The notes below the pieces were generated by a model. The model searched no databases. It saw only the letters and a list, made by a program, of their open reading frames with translations, and was not told the origin of the DNA. Position numbers and translations under genes: made by a program. 55,090 bases of DNA from Acidobacteriota bacterium (GTDB taxonomy: Bacteria > Acidobacteriota > Terriglobia > Bryobacterales > Bryobacteraceae), in NCBI GenBank assembly GCA_025353165.1, contig JANXRE010000123.1, forward strand, positions 1 to 55,090, in the 5' to 3' direction. Position 1 is the first letter of the stretch. Each line of letters starts with the position of its first letter. Positions 1 through 9,086 of the stretch are shown here, piece by piece.

Positions 1-663
1 GTGCGGGCACATGACGATGTCGAAGTGGTCGGTGCCCACGCGTTCGAGGCTGCCCTCCAGCGAGCGCGTCATGAAATCGCGGAACTGCTGGCTGCCGTCC
101 ACCTTTTCCGCGTAGTCGCGCATCATGGCGAGCGTGAGGTACGCAGTAGGAAGCTGCGTCCGCTGACCCGGATAATAGTCGAGATAATAGCCGGGCTTTT
201 GTACGCCGCGCTCGAACATCAGGTCCGTGGCGCTCTTCTGAATCGCGCTCTGCTTGTCGGCGGCCAGCCCGTTGTAGACGTCTTTGTACAGACGGTCGCG
301 GATCTCGCGGAACCCGCTGATCTTGGTGGTCAGGAACACCTTGTCGCGCAATCCCGGCGTTTCCTTGAGCAGCAGGCCATAAGCGCGCTCGGTATCGCCG
401 CGGTTGTAGGCGGGCGCCATATCGAGATAGTTGAGGCCCATCTCGAGCGCCAAATGGAGGTGCTTGTAGTTATTCAGAGTGATCGGATCGCCGCCGCAGA
501 TCACCTCCGAGATCATCATGTTGGTGCGCCCCAGGCGGCGGTAGGCCATCCCGGATTGCTTGTTGCGCCACTCACCGTCGGTCTCGGCGGCGGCGACTGC
601 GAGAGAAGCGGCCACGGTGGTGTGGCGAAAGAAATCTCGACGGGAGCCCAGCATGGTGAGCAT
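1..663 (-). CDS. Aldo/keto reductase with TAT-like leader (3' end outside window)
   Basis: Partial gene: 221 codons are visible and the C-terminus lies beyond base 1. The N-terminus reads as a twin-arginine-like leader (GSRRDFFRHTTVAASLAVAA), followed by the start of an aldo/keto reductase barrel: YRRLGRTNMMISEVICGG, then NYLDMAPAYNRGDTE, which carries the Asp and Tyr of the AKR active-site signature, and later VFLTTKISGF. AKRs are NADPH-dependent carbonyl reductases; TAT-exported ones are common in acidobacteria, where the substrate is usually unknown. ATG at 663 or at 654 (MLGSRRDF) are both possible; no clear ribosome-binding site separates them. It is the last visible gene of the minus-strand run that starts at tsaD, 11 nt after the preceding gene. 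Family call is firm; export is inferred from the leader. Confidence 0.8.
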   Translation of the reverse strand, partial: MLTMLGSRRDFFRHTTVAASLAVAAAETDGEWRNKQSGMAYRRLGRTNMMISEVICGGDPITLNNYKHLHLALEMGLNYLDMAPAYNRGDTERAYGLLLKETPGLRDKVFLTTKISGFREIRDRLYKDVYNGLAADKQSAIQKSATDLMFERGVQKPGYYLDYYPGQRTQLPTAYLTLAMMRDYAEKVDGSQQFRDFMTRSLEGSLERVGTDHFDIVMCPH

Positions 664-674
664 GATAGCGCAGA

Positions 675-2744
675 CTAGAACCAGTACGGAGTTTTCTTCG
701 CCCACTCTGTATTTGGAAAGCGCTGGTGGAGTAGGGTGAAAGCGCGCTTGGAAATCTGGGTGGTCGCCGGGTCGACGCAACTGTAGCGGGTAGCGCGGAC
801 TACCCGGTACAGCGCTTCCGGCAGTCGCGGGTCGTTCGGATGCGCCTCCCCCCAGCGGAGAGTCAGCTCGCCGAGAAAGACCGGAGGCAGGGGCGCTTCG
901 GCCAGCGACGGCGCTTCCTCCCGGGCTGCTGCTTTCTGGTCGGCCGTCAGAAAGCGCACCTCGGGTTTGCCCTGCCCGTAGATCTTCCGTAGCGCGGGAC
1001 TCTCGAAGCGTTGCGCACTGCGGCGGTCTGTATCACACCACCAGTTATCACGCAGGTGATCGAGTTGGTTCACCGGAGTGGGACGCCCGAAGCCTGTCCG
1101 GGGCCATGGGTTTAGGCCTGGATTCCGCAGCATCACATATACGGCGGTGAACATCGCCGATTCGTTCGCCGCTTTTTGAAATGCCTCCAGATCCGGCCGC
1201 AGCACGGGAACCAGAGTTGCAAGCGCGGGTGCGATCGCGCGCGCCGCATCGACGCGGTTCAGCAGCACATCGCGAGTCCACGTTGCGATCGCGAGGTTTC
1301 GGCGTACGGCCGCCGGCAGTTTCGTATCCTGAACGGCGGCCGTCAGCAGAGTCAGCGGAACCTCGGTTCGGAGTGTTTCGATGCTGTCCTCGTCGAGCGT
1401 GGGCCCTTTCGGGTCGTATCTCTTGACATTCGGCTGGCCGGGATTATAGTCGTATCCATCCTCCCCGACGGGAACACGCACCGCATCGCGCAGAAAGTCG
1501 TCCCAGGTCGTAGCGAGCCTCATGCGCGCCGCCAGCATCATATTGCGCGCGGACTTCGGCAACTTCCTGTTGAGCAACCTCGTGAGGCGCGTTCGCGCCG
1601 CGCCCTCCTGTTCGAGCAACCCGGCGTAATACTGCGCCGAGAGATAGCCGGGTGATTTCGGCGACAGACCGTCGGCCGCCGCAATCAGTTCGGTGGCGCC
1701 GGGTGCAGCCGACGCCAGGGCGGCGACGAGCCATGCATCGTCATGCTTTGACCGCCAGCGCTCGCCCGCGTAGGTGCCGCTGGACTGGAAGGCGTGAATC
1801 CAATCGGTGAGGTCGTCCAGAGCGGCGACCTTCTCGATCTCGCCCGCTCGGTTGCTGAGGATGTTATACATCCACGTGTAGCTGGCAGCGAGGTCGTCGA
1901 AATCGCGGGGATGTTTCGCCGCAACACCGCGGGCCACCTCGGCCATCTTTTCCACGGGGTGCGCCTTCGCTCGCACCGTTTTCAGCAGACGCTGCGCGCG
2001 TTCGTCATTCGGCATCGAGAGGAGCTGCTTCTCGGCGCCGGTGTAGTCGCCCACCCGGATCATCACTCGCGCGGCCAGGTAGGGCCCGAGGTCCTTCCAC
2101 GGCGATTGGCTGTCTTTCCCGATTGCCAGGAACTCATCGCGGGCCTGATCGTAGTTGGCGCTGTAAAAGTGTGCCGCCGCAATCTGGTAGGCGCGATCGG
2201 CGCGGTCGAGCGGATCGGCGCTGGCCGGAAGAGGCTGCGGGATGGCGGGCCCTTCCGAGCAGTTCTTGAACACCATGTCCTGCGCCGCCAGCCAGTCTTC
2301 CACGCGTTGGCGTCTCGCCAGCGTCTGCCGGGCGGTCACGAACGCGTCGTCGTTGCAGTTCAGGTAATAATCGTTGGTTGCTGGATTCAGCCTATAGGGA
2401 TTGATATAGGGCACGCGCGCGGCGCCCCCGGCCGCCGTGCGCGCCCGCTCCCAGAGTTGCTCCGGATTTTCTTGCCAGGGCTGGCTTGGAACGTCCGGCG
2501 GAACCAGGTATGCCTGGTCGTCCTTCGACGCGGTCCCGTTCAGATACCGGTAAGCCACCAGCAGGTACCGCCTGCGGAACTGGGGTTGCAGAATCCCGAG
2601 GTTACCTTTCGCGAACTCATCGATCTCGATCGGCTGGTTTACCTCTGTGAACAAAGCCTGCAGGGGAGGAGCTCCGCAACTCTCCAGGCCGGTGGGCCAC
2701 ACCGCGAGCAGCCCCAAAAGCGACGCCCCGAGAACGACCTTCAT
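675..2744 (-). CDS. Large exported protein with TPR-like helical repeats, function unknown
   Basis: 689 residues. It starts with a short hydrophobic leader (MKVVLGASLLGLLAVWP), followed by an extended helical protein. A TPR-like pair is visible around residues 185-245 (RAYQIAAAHFYSANYDQARDE, then YLAARVMIRVGDYTGAEKQL). The C-terminal third has several Trp and Cys residues. The ATG at 2744 overlaps the stop of the upstream gene by 4 nt (ATGA), so the longer open frame reaching further upstream is not used. Co-transcription with the DUF3142-like and hydrolase-domain genes suggests a shared envelope or periplasmic role, but nothing in the sequence points to a substrate. I do not recognise a named family beyond the TPR-like character. 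Confidence 0.75.
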   Translation of the reverse strand: MKVVLGASLLGLLAVWPTGLESCGAPPLQALFTEVNQPIEIDEFAKGNLGILQPQFRRRYLLVAYRYLNGTASKDDQAYLVPPDVPSQPWQENPEQLWERARTAAGGAARVPYINPYRLNPATNDYYLNCNDDAFVTARQTLARRQRVEDWLAAQDMVFKNCSEGPAIPQPLPASADPLDRADRAYQIAAAHFYSANYDQARDEFLAIGKDSQSPWKDLGPYLAARVMIRVGDYTGAEKQLLSMPNDERAQRLLKTVRAKAHPVEKMAEVARGVAAKHPRDFDDLAASYTWMYNILSNRAGEIEKVAALDDLTDWIHAFQSSGTYAGERWRSKHDDAWLVAALASAAPGATELIAAADGLSPKSPGYLSAQYYAGLLEQEGAARTRLTRLLNRKLPKSARNMMLAARMRLATTWDDFLRDAVRVPVGEDGYDYNPGQPNVKRYDPKGPTLDEDSIETLRTEVPLTLLTAAVQDTKLPAAVRRNLAIATWTRDVLLNRVDAARAIAPALATLVPVLRPDLEAFQKAANESAMFTAVYVMLRNPGLNPWPRTGFGRPTPVNQLDHLRDNWWCDTDRRSAQRFESPALRKIYGQGKPEVRFLTADQKAAAREEAPSLAEAPLPPVFLGELTLRWGEAHPNDPRLPEALYRVVRATRYSCVDPATTQISKRAFTLLHQRFPNTEWAKKTPYWF

Positions 2745-3454
2745 TGCCACCGGTTCACCTCCGACATAGCCATTCGCAGCGCTTCCCGCGTCCACGGGCG
2801 AGGGTTGAACAGAAACACCCGGCGATGTACGGGCACCCGAACCAGTTCGTCGGTCGACAGGCCCGTGCTCGCCTGGCACAGCGGGTTTCTTAGCGCGACC
2901 CGGCGCAGGTAAGGCTCGGCACCCATCCGAAAGTACATCGGCACGGCATCCGCCACCGGGAAGTCGCGAATCCAGTCGTCCGACGCGCACCACGACACCA
3001 GCGCCGTCATGCTTAGCGGAACGTCGCGGGGAAGCTTCGCCCGCACTACTCGCGCGACGTCCTGGTAGAAATGCCGCTCGGACTCGGCCGCGTCGTAATC
3101 GATCTGCAATCCGGAAACTCCGGGCCGGACGGCGGAGACGAGCATCTCCGCGACAAGGCCGGTATCCGCGGGCGGCTGTCCGCGCGATTCCACCCGCACC
3201 ACCGCCATCAGCTTGGTACCGCGCGCCACCCACAGCGGTTGCAGCCGCGGCTTGAGGACGGTGCGGCCGTGGTCGATGGTGATTGTCCCGGCCAGGAACG
3301 CGACTCCGGCGGCCTGCGGGTCCAGAAACCGGAGGTCCTCTGGCCGTTCCCAGGCCCACAGCATCAGGGAAGGGAAGCCGGGCAGCGGATCGGGCTTCGT
3401 CCGGCCGCAGGAAAACGGAAAAACAGCCAAGAGCACAGCGACTGCCTGTCTCAC
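2741..3454 (-). CDS. DUF3142-like exported protein
   Basis: 237 residues. It has a short lipoprotein-like or signal-like N-terminus (MRQAVAVLLAVFPFSCG, with a Cys after the hydrophobic stretch). The body shows LMLWAWERPEDLRFLD, GVAFLAGTITI and a glycoside-hydrolase-barrel-like segment (GVSGLQIDYDAAESE; MTALVSWCASDDWI). This resembles the DUF3142 family, predicted to adopt a GH-like TIM barrel; the family assignment is from memory of its conserved blocks and is moderate. The GTG start at 3454 overlaps the upstream stop (GTGA), and its own stop overlaps the next ATG, so three genes are translationally coupled. No activity is established for the family. Confidence 0.7.
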   Translation of the reverse strand: MRQAVAVLLAVFPFSCGRTKPDPLPGFPSLMLWAWERPEDLRFLDPQAAGVAFLAGTITIDHGRTVLKPRLQPLWVARGTKLMAVVRVESRGQPPADTGLVAEMLVSAVRPGVSGLQIDYDAAESERHFYQDVARVVRAKLPRDVPLSMTALVSWCASDDWIRDFPVADAVPMYFRMGAEPYLRRVALRNPLCQASTGLSTDELVRVPVHRRVFLFNPRPWTREALRMAMSEVNRWQ

Positions 3455-5259
3455 GGAAGCTCCGCCCGATCCCACCGCGACGCCGCATCCGCGATAATCC
3501 GACCCGCGTCCTCCGGCAGCACGAAGCGATCGCGTACTAGCGCCCCGGTCGCGGTGGTCACGCGCTGCAGGTAATCCTGTTTGTCGCGGTAACGTTCTGA
3601 AATAGAGCGCCGGGAGAACGGGATGTACGATCCCACCAAGTCCGCCATCGTGTCCGGCGCGCCCACTATGGGAGCGCGTGGATTCCAACCCGTATACGTC
3701 CCGAGAGGCACGGCGACGTGAGGCAGCCGGATTCCCGCCAATTCGTTGCCGTCCGCGCCGACCTGCGGAACCAGTACGGGCCATGCCGCCCCGACCTTCG
3801 GCGGCTCGATGTCCATAATCCCCTCCCGAGCGAAACGAGGACCGAAATCCAGCCGGCAGGGAACGTAGATATGAACGGGAGGCTTCAGAAATCGCAGCCG
3901 CGACGGACTGACCAGCATTCCCGCGTCTACCCGCGGATATCGCGAAGGCGGCGGCGCGACGCCATCCTGGAGCCATCCATTCATCGCCGCCAGCAACGCC
4001 CGCAGAGCCCAACGATAGTCCGCCGGGTTGGTGTAGTTCTGCGTCGCGACGCGGCGTGACGCAGACGCCGGGCCGTGTTGCGTTCCGGCCAGGAAGTAGA
4101 TCCGCGCATTCTCTTCCAGCGGCGCATCCCCGCCGCTGTCCGGCGCCGTGTGAATCAGCGACGCCGCGCGGCCCCAGTATTCGTACGACCCCACCGTCTG
4201 GAAAAACTTCGGATCGACATGGAACGTGAAGGGAGGCAGGTCCACCGGGTAGAACAGGTTCATCCGCGCATGGCCGTCGCGCGACGCTTGCGCGAATCGG
4301 AGGTTAAAGTCGCCCCGCCCCGCGCCGGCGACATGCGCCCAGACCCCATCGAATACCTTGCGCCCCTGTTCGTCCGCATTGAATCCGTCGTAAAGGAACT
4401 GCCGGAGAAACCGCCCGCTCTGCGACGTTCCGAACCCGATCGACCGTTTGATCGACCTGTGTTCCTGGGAGAACATCGTCTCCGCGGACACGCCGTATTT
4501 CAGGAACGAAACGAAGTCCCGTACCGCGGCCAGCCCCAGCCCCGCGACCACCGGGTCCTGCGCCTCATAGACGATTTCGTAGATCCGTCCCGGCGTGAAC
4601 CCGGAAGCCATCTGGATGCCCTGGAGCGATTCGTCGAATTGCCACGCGGACCGGGGCACGTTCGATCGCGCGCCGGTGGGAGAGTCGCGCACCGTGAGCT
4701 GCACATCTTCTGGACTCACCGGAACGTACGCGACGTGATCGCGATCCCCCAGCGGCATGCGTTTTTCTGGACCGTTCGGAACAAACTGCGCCCGCACTGG
4801 CCCGCGAATCGGGCTGCCGTCCGGATTGTGCGCCACCGGCGCGCGCAACCGCAGCAGTCCTTCGCGGCGAGGCACGTCCCACTCCCATCCCACCCACACC
4901 AGCGTGTAGCCTTCCCGCATCAGCAATTCGTCGCCCATGTTGAACATCCCGAGCGCTCCGCCGACGCCTCCGCGGTTCGGAATCTCGCACAACACGGTCC
5001 CGTTCCCGCGCGCCGGATCGCGCGGCCGCATGACGACCACATCCACCGAGAACTCCACCAGTCCGCGCCCATTGCGGGGCGCCAGTCCGAGATCGGTGAC
5101 GATGCGGTTCGCTTCCAGCTTAGGGTCCACGCTGAAATACGCCACGGCGTGAATCTCCTCGTAAGCGTTCGGCGCGTCGGTCCGCTCGAGAACGTGGACC
5201 CGGTCGACGGCCGCTAGAGAGGATAGACCAGCGGCAAGCAGAATCGATAAAAGGCGCAT
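3451..5259 (-). CDS. Exported alpha/beta-hydrolase-domain protein
   Basis: 602 residues with a signal peptide (MRLLSILLAAGLSSLAAV). A beta-rich N-terminal half leads to an alpha/beta-hydrolase core with a GxSxG nucleophile elbow, GFGTSQSGRFLRQ, near residue 280. It matches the layout of the large 'alpha/beta hydrolase domain' proteins of acidobacteria and proteobacteria (Abhydrolase_10 type), which are predicted secreted esterases of unknown substrate. The conserved block EIPNRGGVGG near residue 95 also fits. It sits 6 nt after tsaD and overlaps the next gene by 4 nt, so it probably rides on the tsaD transcript. Hydrolase fold is well supported; substrate is unknown. Confidence 0.82.
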   Translation of the reverse strand: MRLLSILLAAGLSSLAAVDRVHVLERTDAPNAYEEIHAVAYFSVDPKLEANRIVTDLGLAPRNGRGLVEFSVDVVVMRPRDPARGNGTVLCEIPNRGGVGGALGMFNMGDELLMREGYTLVWVGWEWDVPRREGLLRLRAPVAHNPDGSPIRGPVRAQFVPNGPEKRMPLGDRDHVAYVPVSPEDVQLTVRDSPTGARSNVPRSAWQFDESLQGIQMASGFTPGRIYEIVYEAQDPVVAGLGLAAVRDFVSFLKYGVSAETMFSQEHRSIKRSIGFGTSQSGRFLRQFLYDGFNADEQGRKVFDGVWAHVAGAGRGDFNLRFAQASRDGHARMNLFYPVDLPPFTFHVDPKFFQTVGSYEYWGRAASLIHTAPDSGGDAPLEENARIYFLAGTQHGPASASRRVATQNYTNPADYRWALRALLAAMNGWLQDGVAPPPSRYPRVDAGMLVSPSRLRFLKPPVHIYVPCRLDFGPRFAREGIMDIEPPKVGAAWPVLVPQVGADGNELAGIRLPHVAVPLGTYTGWNPRAPIVGAPDTMADLVGSYIPFSRRSISERYRDKQDYLQRVTTATGALVRDRFVLPEDAGRIIADAASRWDRAELP

Positions 5260-5265
5260 ATCTAA

Positions 5266-6351
5266 CTAACCCGCCAGCGACAGGTTCGCCTGCGCTTTGA
5301 GCCCGAAATCCGCGAATTCGCCCCGCCGCAGTTTGGGAAAAGCCGCCGCGGCAATCATCGCGGCGTTGTCCGTCGACAGCCCTGGCGCCGGGAACAGCGT
5401 TCGAACCGGCAGCCGCGCCGATTGCGCCGCCGCGCGTAAGCCCGAATTACACGCCACGCCGCCCGACACGATGATCGTGCGTGCCTCGATTTCATCGGCC
5501 GATCGTGCGGCTCGCCGCAATAGTTCTTCAATGACCGTCCCCTGAAAGGACGCGATCACATCCAGCGTCCGCGGCGGCGTCACCGCCAGCCACTCCTCCA
5601 CGCCCGGCTTCGGATTCCGGCGCAGCAGTTCGCGGCGGCCCGCGACTTCCTCCTGAATGTCATGCGCTTCCGTCCACCGCAGGACGGCGGTCTTTAACCC
5701 GCTAAAACTGAAGTCCAGCGGATTGCCCTTCATCTTCGTGGCCGTGAACTTCACGCCCCGCGGATTGCCGTGAGGCGCAAGCAAGTCGATCACCGGACCG
5801 CCGGGATATCCGAACCCGAGCAGCTTCCCCACCTTATCGAACGCCTCCCCCGCGGCGTCGTCTCGCGTCTTGCCGAGCAGCCGGTAAGCGAACCCCTCGC
5901 GCACTTCAAACAGGTGTGTATGGCCGCCGCTCACCACCAGCGCCAGCGCCGGATACTCCACCGGTTCCCCGCGCCCGGCGGCTTCCATTATGACCGCGTG
6001 GATGTGTCCTTCAATGTGGTTAATGCCGATCAGCGGAATCGTGTGCGCAAACGAGAGCGCCTTCGCGTAAGTCACCCCGATTAGCAGCGAGCCGACCAGT
6101 CCCGGACCTTGCGTCACCGCCACCGCGCTCAGGTCTTTCCACGATGCGCGCGCTTCCTCCATCGCCGACCGCACCACCGGGACGATGGCCCGCAGATGCT
6201 CGCGCGACGCCAGTTCCGGAACCACGCCGCCGTACTTGCCGTGCGTGTCCAGTTGCGACGCGACCACGTTCGAGAGAAGGCGCGTTTCGTCCTCGATCAA
6301 AGCCGCCGCCGTCTCGTCGCAAGAAGATTCGATGCCGAGAATAAGGGCCAC
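5266..6351 (-). CDS. tsaD: tRNA N6-adenosine threonylcarbamoyltransferase TsaD
   Basis: 361 residues, full length for the Kae1/TsaD family. The enzyme transfers the threonylcarbamoyl group to A37 of ANN-decoding tRNAs, working with TsaB/TsaE (not in this window). Visible signatures: the ASKHA phosphate loop GIESSCDET at the N-terminus, the metal-binding HIEGH pair (His112, His116), VSGGHTHLF near 140 and STDNAAMIA near 320. The start is GTG at 6351. It diverges from queA, another tRNA-modification gene, across only 28 bp, and heads a long minus-strand run of exported proteins that have no obvious link to tRNA biology. Confidence 0.97.
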   Translation of the reverse strand: MALILGIESSCDETAAALIEDETRLLSNVVASQLDTHGKYGGVVPELASREHLRAIVPVVRSAMEEARASWKDLSAVAVTQGPGLVGSLLIGVTYAKALSFAHTIPLIGINHIEGHIHAVIMEAAGRGEPVEYPALALVVSGGHTHLFEVREGFAYRLLGKTRDDAAGEAFDKVGKLLGFGYPGGPVIDLLAPHGNPRGVKFTATKMKGNPLDFSFSGLKTAVLRWTEAHDIQEEVAGRRELLRRNPKPGVEEWLAVTPPRTLDVIASFQGTVIEELLRRAARSADEIEARTIIVSGGVACNSGLRAAAQSARLPVRTLFPAPGLSTDNAAMIAAAAFPKLRRGEFADFGLKAQANLSLAG

Positions 6352-6379
6352 GGAATAACCAGTCTATACTGGCCACCAG
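6352..6379. promoter_or_regulatory. Short divergent tsaD/queA intergenic with symmetric -10-like element
   Basis: Only 28 bp separate the GTG of tsaD from the ATG of queA. The segment contains the near-palindrome CCAGTCTATACTGG. Read on plus it offers TATACT (6365-6370), about 10 nt before the queA ATG; read on minus it offers TATAGA at a similar distance from the tsaD start. Neither gene shows a Shine-Dalgarno sequence here, so one or both mRNAs may be leaderless or nearly so. No convincing -35 hexamer is visible. This is inference from sequence symmetry. Confidence 0.35.
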
Positions 6380-7378
6380 ATGCTGGTCGCCGACTTCGAC
6401 TATCGCCTTCCCGAGGAATTGATCGCCCAGCAGCCGCTGCCCGATCGCGCCGCCTCCCGAATGCTCGTCCTGTACCGGGACGAGCAGCGCTGGGAGGATC
6501 GCCAGTTCCGCGAGCTTCCCTCCTTCGTCCGCCCCGGCGATTGCCTGGTGCTGAATAACTCGAAGGTGTTCCCGTCCCGGCTGTACGGCAGGCGGGAAGG
6601 ATGGGATGGCCGCGTCGAGGTCTTCCTGACGAAGCGAATCTCGGCCGACGGGTTCACATGGGAAGCGCTGGTGCGCCCCGGCCGTAAGATTCGCACCGGC
6701 GAGCGCATCCGGTTTTCAGACACGGTGACGGCCGAAATCCTGGGCCGCGGCGAGTTCGGCGAACGCACGATTCGGTTCCACGCGGACCACGACATTTACG
6801 AAGTGCTGGACAAGATCGGCCACACTCCGCTCCCGCCCTATATCCGTAGGCCGGACACGCCCCAGGACCGCGGGCGTTACCAGACCGTCTATGCGGCGAG
6901 CACCGGATCGGTCGCCGCTCCCACCGCCGGTTTGCACTTCACGCCGGAAATCCTCGACGCATGCCGCATGGCTGGAGCCGCCGTTGCGCAGGTGACGCTG
7001 CATGTCGGGCTCGGAACATTCCAGCCGCTGCACGCGGAGGCGATCGAACAGGTGCGGCTTCACAGCGAACATTACGAGATTCCCGAGGACAGCGCCGCGA
7101 AGATCGAATCCGCCGCCCGGCGCATCGCCGTCGGCACGACGACCGTCCGCACGCTGGAGAGCGAGGCGAAGTCCGGAGAAACCAAACTCTTCATTTACCC
7201 CGGATTTCACTTCCGGATGGTGAATGCAATGTTGACCAATTTCCATTTTCCACAGTCCAGCCTGCTGATGCTGGTTTGCGCGTTCGCCGGCCGCGACTTC
7301 ACGCTCGCCGCCTACGAACATGCGGTGCGTCAGGGCTACCGGTTCTTCTCTTACGGCGATTGCATGCTGATTGTCTAA
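6380..7378 (+). CDS. queA: tRNA preQ1(34) S-adenosylmethionine ribosyltransferase-isomerase QueA
   Basis: 332 residues, close to the usual 340-350. QueA transfers and isomerises the ribosyl group of SAM onto preQ1 at tRNA position 34, the penultimate step of queuosine synthesis. Family blocks are clear: [23 protein letters not shown] at the N-terminus (read in pieces), [13 protein letters not shown] near 58, [11 protein letters not shown] near 150, [14 protein letters not shown] near 175, [10 protein letters not shown] near 205 and [12 protein letters not shown] near 290. The ATG at 6380 gives the canonical N-terminus. It diverges from tsaD. No other queuosine gene is in the window. Confidence 0.96.
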   Translation: MLVADFDYRLPEELIAQQPLPDRAASRMLVLYRDEQRWEDRQFRELPSFVRPGDCLVLNNSKVFPSRLYGRREGWDGRVEVFLTKRISADGFTWEALVRPGRKIRTGERIRFSDTVTAEILGRGEFGERTIRFHADHDIYEVLDKIGHTPLPPYIRRPDTPQDRGRYQTVYAASTGSVAAPTAGLHFTPEILDACRMAGAAVAQVTLHVGLGTFQPLHAEAIEQVRLHSEHYEIPEDSAAKIESAARRIAVGTTTVRTLESEAKSGETKLFIYPGFHFRMVNAMLTNFHFPQSSLLMLVCAFAGRDFTLAAYEHAVRQGYRFFSYGDCMLIV

Positions 7379-7406
7379 GCCGCGCGCGTGAGCCAGCGGT
7401 CTGGCA

Positions 7407-7438
7407 CAAAAAATAGCCGGGCGTTGGTCAGACGCCCG
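7407..7438 (-). terminator. Intrinsic terminator downstream of the MoeA-like gene
   Basis: On the minus strand a stem CGGGCGT/ACGCCCG (7418-7424 with 7432-7438, 7-nt loop) is followed by GCTATTTTTTG, i.e. a U-run at 7413-7408. This fits Rho-independent termination of the argCBA/MoeA-like transcript before it runs into queA from the opposite side. Confidence 0.65.
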
Positions 7439-7450
7439 ACTGAGTAGCAC

Positions 7451-7481
7451 CCACTGATTGCTCGGAGGAAGCGATCAGTGG
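7451..7481. other. Stable stem-loop between convergent genes
   Basis: CCACTGATTGCT (7451-7462) pairs with AGCGATCAGTGG (7470-7481): 12 bp with one G-U, 7-nt loop. It has no adjacent T-run, so it is not a canonical terminator. It lies between the 3' ends of queA and the MoeA-like gene and could act as an RNA 3'-end barrier for either transcript. Confidence 0.5.
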
Positions 7482-7511
7482 CTGTGGAGGAGCTTGAAAT
7501 AATTTAAAGAT

Positions 7512-8483
7512 CTAACAGAGCAGGCCACCGTGTCCCAAGGAACCGATTTCCCACCCGGAGATTCGATAACGGGCCAGCAAGGGAGGCAGCAACAAATCCA
7601 CCACATTCGCCCTGGTGGATCGAAAGCATCCCGGACCCGATACCACGCCAATTTCTTCGTTGAAACCTAAGAGTAACAAATTCCCCGGCTCAACGGGAGC
7701 CAAAAATCTTTCGATAGAACAACCGATTCTCGACATCGCGCGCCCAACTACGTCTTCCGGGCCGGCCGGGGCCGTGGTGGACGCGATCAGAATGGCAGTC
7801 GGCCTGGAACCTAGCAGGTGCCGCAGTCCATTGGCTACCGACTCTTCTTCCTCGACTACGGAAATCGAATACGGGTCGAGCACCCCGAATCGTTCCAGGC
7901 GGTGCCGCACGACATTCTCGAACAACTGGCGCGCGCGGTCGCCGGCCACCGGGTCGCTGTACAGAACGGCCACCGCCGGCCGCCGGATGGGGCGGGCCTG
8001 CAGGATCGGTCCGCGCTCCCGGATCATCGAGACCAGGGCTTCCAGCTCGGATTGAGCCACGGCAAACGGCGCGCTTTTCACCGTCGCGACGCGCTGGCCC
8101 GCTCGGGCGAAACTAAAATTCAGAGTGGTGGCGATCACCGTACTTGCGGTGCAGTTGATCTGCTTCAGCAGTTCATCGTCGACCAGGACGCAGCAAGGCT
8201 CGGTGGCGACCAGATTCGCCCGGCCCCCGGCGGCCGACCGGATTTCCACCGTGCCGCACGACATGACCGAGGCGATCTGCAGTACCGCTTCGTCTTCGCC
8301 GACCTCGCCCGCCTCCAGTTCGGTCACCCAAACCTGACGCATTCCCTCGTCTTCCAGCAGCCCCACGTCCTGCTCGCTGATCAGGTGCCCTTTGGACAGC
8401 ACCTTCCGACCGCCGGTCCGAAAAACGGTGCAGCACAAAATGCGGCCCGTGGACTGCCGAACATCGATGGTTTGCGCTCGCAC
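7512..8483 (-). CDS. Molybdopterin-binding MoeA/MoCF-like protein
   Basis: 323 residues. The N-terminal part (TGRILCCTVFRTGGRKVLSKGH, read in pieces) matches the molybdopterin-binding proteins that act on molybdate-charged cofactor next to molybdenum hydroxylases. The C-terminal part (about 165-310: RRPAVAVLYSDPVAG, AILIASTTAPAGPEDVVGRA, LAPVEPGNLLLLGF) is a MoCF-biosynthesis/MogA-like fold. It is shorter than MoeA and lacks obvious MoeA domains III/IV. The start is GTG at 8483. It lies 60 nt after the argA-like gene. A partner role with the IorAB/XdhC/MocA cluster at 26.8-31.2 kb is inference from pathway logic. Family confidence is fair; the exact step is uncertain. Confidence 0.72.
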   Translation of the reverse strand: MRAQTIDVRQSTGRILCCTVFRTGGRKVLSKGHLISEQDVGLLEDEGMRQVWVTELEAGEVGEDEAVLQIASVMSCGTVEIRSAAGGRANLVATEPCCVLVDDELLKQINCTASTVIATTLNFSFARAGQRVATVKSAPFAVAQSELEALVSMIRERGPILQARPIRRPAVAVLYSDPVAGDRARQLFENVVRHRLERFGVLDPYSISVVEEEESVANGLRHLLGSRPTAILIASTTAPAGPEDVVGRAMSRIGCSIERFLAPVEPGNLLLLGFNEEIGVVSGPGCFRSTRANVVDLLLPPLLARYRISGWEIGSLGHGGLLC

Positions 8484-8543
8484 TGAAAAAACACGCTCCG
8501 TCGCAGGGCTGTTGACGCCCGACGATCCTACAGATTGTCTGTT

Positions 8544-9086
8544 TCAGTGTTTAAAGTGCGGTGGAGCGGAGATATTCTCATTGTCGGAGGCAATTACCGC
8601 AAAAGGGGTGCGATTTGGGCGATTGACGCCCAGTTGCTTCAGCATGGCGACCTCGTCGCACGCCTGGAATTTGGGACAGCGGATGCAGTCCTTCCAGGCC
8701 TTCAGCGGCAGTTCGCCCCGGTCCACTTCGACGAACCCGAGTTTGGCGAAGAACGCCGGGAGATAAGTGAACGCAAAGAACAATTCGAGGTCGTTGTCGC
8801 GCGCCTCCGTCTCCAGCGCCTCGACGATCCGCCGCCCGATTCCCGATTCCTTCCGCCCCGGCGCGACGGCCAGCGACCGTATCTCACCGCTCGACGGCGT
8901 ATAGAAATGGAGCGCTCCGCAGCCCGCCAGTTCGTCGCCCTCGAAGGCAACCACGAAGTCCCGGATGTTCTCGGCCATCTCGAATTCGGTTCGCGGCAGC
9001 ATGATCTGCCGGGCGGCATACGCGTTGATCAACCCCAGCATCGCCGGGATGTCCTTCAGCGTCGCGCGCCGGATCACAACGTTCAC
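8544..9086 (-). CDS. argA: GNAT acetyltransferase, short-form N-acetylglutamate synthase (ArgA-like)
   Basis: 180 residues, a stand-alone GNAT domain. Motif A is LAVAPGRKESGIGRRI near 75-90, and the C-terminus has FFAKLGFVEVDRGELPLKAW followed by CIRCPKFQACDE, the Cys-containing tail typical of the short NAGS enzymes found in organisms lacking classical ArgA. It would acetylate glutamate for arginine synthesis. The GTG start at 9086 overlaps the argB stop by 4 nt (GTGA), giving an argC-argB-argA run that strongly supports the function. A longer open frame upstream belongs to a shadow of argB. The symbol is by function, not orthology to E. coli ArgA. Confidence 0.82.
   Translation of the reverse strand: MNVVIRRATLKDIPAMLGLINAYAARQIMLPRTEFEMAENIRDFVVAFEGDELAGCGALHFYTPSSGEIRSLAVAPGRKESGIGRRIVEALETEARDNDLELFFAFTYLPAFFAKLGFVEVDRGELPLKAWKDCIRCPKFQACDEVAMLKQLGVNRPNRTPFAVIASDNENISAPPHFKH

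Noticed and set aside
1-678. 225-codon plus-strand frame at the left edge
   Set aside because: It is antisense to a clear aldo/keto reductase and shows no coding pattern.
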